DNA from: Acidobacteriota bacterium
GTDB taxonomy: Bacteria; Acidobacteriota; Vicinamibacteria; Vicinamibacterales; Vicinamibacteraceae
Direction of reading: 5' to 3'
Assembly (NCBI GenBank): GCA_013695405.1
Contig: JACDAO010000239.1
Location: forward strand, 1 to 8,153
Length of the DNA: 8,153 nt
The position numbers were made by a program, and so were the translations under genes. Positions 6,699-8,153 of the stretch are shown piece by piece (within the stretch, counting starts at the first letter, position 1; each line of letters opens with the position of its first letter). The notes under the pieces are model-generated. The model saw only the letters and a program-made list of their open reading frames with translations. It did no database searches and was not told the origin of the DNA.

Positions 6699-7634
6699 AT
6701 GCATCCTGTGCGCAGCGTGCTGCTGGCCGCCTCGGAGAGTCGCTGGATGCGCACGCATGCGGCGAACCTGCCGGTGTTCCGCAAGGCGGTGCGCCGCTTC
6801 ATGCCCGGCGAGGAGCTCGAGGACGCGCTCGGCGCCGCCGAGGTGCTGCGCCAGCAGGACGGCATCGCGACCATCTTCACCAGGCTCGGCGAGAACGTCC
6901 GCGACGTGACCGAGGCCACCGCGGTGGCCAGTCATTACCTCGACGCGTGCGACCGGATCGAGCAGCGTGGTCTCGATACCCAGATCTCGGTCAAGCCGAC
7001 CCAGCTCGGCCTCGACATCGATCCGGCGCGCTGCCGAGACGCGGTGCTGCGCCTGGCCGAGCGCGCCGAGCGTCAGCACGCGATGCTGTGGATCGACATG
7101 GAGCAGCACGGGTACGTCGATGCGACGCTGGAGCTGTATCACGCGGTGCTGGCCCGGCACCGCAACGTCGGCGTCTGCCTGCAGGCCTACCTCTATCGCA
7201 CCGCCGCGGACCTGCAGGCGATCGTCGCGGCGGGTGGCGGCGTCCGGCTGGTGAAGGGCGCCTACAAGGAACCGGCCACGGTGGCCTACCCGAAGAAGCC
7301 CGACGTCGATGCCGCCTACCTCTCGCTGGCCACGACGATGATCAAGGCCCAGACCGCCGGGGACGGCTTCCGCGCCGTGTTCGGCACGCACGATCAGGCG
7401 ATCGTCGCGGCCATTCAAGCCCACGCCCGCGCCGCCGGCGTGCCCCCGGGCCGCTACGAATTCGCCATGCTCTACGGCATCCAGCACGGCGTGCAACGGC
7501 GCCTCGCGCGCAACGGTCATCGCGTGCGCGTGCTCGTCAGCTACGGCGACCACTGGTTCCCGTGGTACATGCGTCGGCTCGCCGAGCGGCCGGCCAACGT
7601 CTGGTTCGTGGCCCGGACGCTGTTCGCGCGCTGA
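6699..7634 (+). CDS. Proline dehydrogenase family protein (monofunctional, FAD)
   Basis: 311 residues, the size of stand-alone bacterial proline dehydrogenases (PutB/FadM type), with no P5C dehydrogenase domain. Members oxidise L-proline to pyrroline-5-carboxylate in an FAD TIM barrel at the membrane face and pass electrons to quinone. Motifs in order: R-F-M-P-G-E (33-38), F-T-R-L-G-E-N-V, K99-P-T-Q-L-G-L-D, W-I-D-M-E, C-L-Q-A-Y-L, R183-L-V-K186-G-A-Y-K-E, T-H-D, F-A-M-L-Y-G-I, and Y282-G-D-H-W-F-P-W-Y-M-R292-R293-L-A-E-R-P. R292/R293 correspond to substrate-binding R555/R556 of E. coli PutA. The position matching PutA Y540 (R-V-Y-V-P-Y-G in most members) is L279 here (R-V-L-V-S-Y-G), which may alter substrate preference. 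Start: ATG 6699, with only a weak AAGG 12 bases upstream. The next gene begins 4 bases after the stop. No P5C dehydrogenase gene is visible in the window. Confidence 0.9.
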   Translation: MHPVRSVLLAASESRWMRTHAANLPVFRKAVRRFMPGEELEDALGAAEVLRQQDGIATIFTRLGENVRDVTEATAVASHYLDACDRIEQRGLDTQISVKPTQLGLDIDPARCRDAVLRLAERAERQHAMLWIDMEQHGYVDATLELYHAVLARHRNVGVCLQAYLYRTAADLQAIVAAGGGVRLVKGAYKEPATVAYPKKPDVDAAYLSLATTMIKAQTAGDGFRAVFGTHDQAIVAAIQAHARAAGVPPGRYEFAMLYGIQHGVQRRLARNGHRVRVLVSYGDHWFPWYMRRLAERPANVWFVARTLFAR

Positions 7635-7638
7635 CTTG

Positions 7639-8153
7639 ATGCGCGTCGACAGCCATCAGCACCTCTGGGAGTTCGACCCAGTGCAGTACGCGTGGATCGG
7701 CGACGACATGCCCGAGCTGCGACGCAGCTACCTGCACGAGGAGCTCGCCGTTGAACTCGACGCGGCCGGCATCGACGTGACGATCGCCGTGCAGGCCCGA
7801 CAGTCGCTGGCCGAGAACGACTTCCTGCTCGGCCAGGCCGCCGCCTCCGGACGGATTCGGGGCGTGGTCGGCTGGGTCGATCTGGCGGCTCGCGACTCAG
7901 ACGCGGTGCTCGGACGCTACGCCGCGCGGCCAGGGTTCGTCGGCGTGCGCCACGTGGTGCAGGGCGAACCCGATCCGGATTTCCTGGCCCGCCCGGCCTT
8001 CAACCGTGGCATCGGGCGGCTGCGGGCCCATGGACTGGTCTACGACCTGCTGATAATCCCGCCGCAGTTGCCGGCGGCGATTCGCTTCGTCGACCGGCAC
8101 CCCGACCAGCCGTTCGTGCTCGACCACCTGGCCAAGCCGGCGATCGTCAGTGG
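7639..8153 (+). CDS. Amidohydrolase, fuconolactonase-like (COG3618), C-terminus off window
   Basis: The first 171 residues are visible, starting at ATG 7639, 4 bases after the proline dehydrogenase stop. D4-S-H6-Q-H8-L-W-E-F-D-P with Y-A-W-I is the metal-binding first strand of the Amidohydrolase_2 family; G-V-R104-H105-V-V-Q-G-E-P-D-P-D-F and V-L-D-H163-L-A-K-P are further signatures of the COG3618 lactonase group (L-fuconolactonase, related to 2-pyrone-4,6-dicarboxylate lactonase). These TIM-barrel enzymes open sugar-acid or dicarboxylate lactones in the cytoplasm. Family members are usually about 280 residues, so roughly 100 are missing. No signal peptide. L-fucono-1,5-lactone is the best-known substrate, but it cannot be assigned from sequence alone. 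The tight linkage with the upstream lyase, SDR and proline dehydrogenase genes suggests a shared pathway. Confidence 0.85.
   Translation, partial: MRVDSHQHLWEFDPVQYAWIGDDMPELRRSYLHEELAVELDAAGIDVTIAVQARQSLAENDFLLGQAAASGRIRGVVGWVDLAARDSDAVLGRYAARPGFVGVRHVVQGEPDPDFLARPAFNRGIGRLRAHGLVYDLLIIPPQLPAAIRFVDRHPDQPFVLDHLAKPAIVS

Noticed and set aside
6627..7553. Minus-strand open frame opposite the proline dehydrogenase
   Set aside because: It is a shadow of the strongly conserved plus-strand gene, whose ProDH motifs are all present.
6699..7634. A complete proline-utilisation (PutA-type) locus
   Set aside because: No P5C dehydrogenase domain or gene, proline transporter or PutA DNA-binding domain is present in the window.

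Overview
The window is GC-rich, compact bacterial DNA. The genes use strongly GC-biased third positions, gaps are short and several genes overlap. No rRNA, tRNA, CRISPR array, insertion sequence or phage gene was seen. Gene content and codon style would fit a soil Acidobacteriota of the Vicinamibacteria (Luteitalea-like) type. That placement is an impression from protein style, not a proven assignment.

Layout. (1) Positions 1-352, minus strand: the N-terminal part of an exported protein with a Tat-like signal, resembling DUF6454-type proteins. (2) Positions 486-2377, plus strand: a C39-like papain-fold cysteine protease, followed with a 19-base overlap by a 12-helix MFS/NTP-translocase-related transporter. 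(3) Positions 2441-4898, minus strand, convergent with the transporter: a type I methionine aminopeptidase gene broken by a frameshift, followed 5 bases after its stop by a GMC/gluconate-dehydrogenase-type flavin oxidoreductase with a four-cysteine cluster. (4) Positions 4994-8153, plus strand, divergent from the aminopeptidase gene: a tight run of four catabolic-looking genes. They encode a DapA-superfamily lyase, an atypical SDR, a monofunctional proline dehydrogenase-family enzyme, and an amidohydrolase of the fuconolactonase type (COG3618) that runs off the right edge.

How the genes may work together. The four genes from 4994 onward overlap or lie 4-14 bases apart and are probably one transcript. 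Two readings compete. Lactonase, SDR and DapA-like aldolase are parts of a non-phosphorylative sugar-acid pathway. Alternatively, a proline dehydrogenase-family enzyme plus a DapA-family aldolase recalls hydroxyproline breakdown (PRODH2/HOGA1 logic). The second reading gains some weight because the tyrosine that favours proline over hydroxyproline in E. coli PutA (Y540) appears to be leucine here. Neither pathway is complete in the window.

The points most worth a second look are this operon, its three enzymes with non-canonical active sites (lyase Q133 for Tyr, SDR S-N-V-V-R for YxxxK, ProDH L279 for Tyr), and the aminopeptidase frameshift. The frameshift looks like loss of one copy of a 4-base tandem repeat and leaves a GTGA stop/start overlap.
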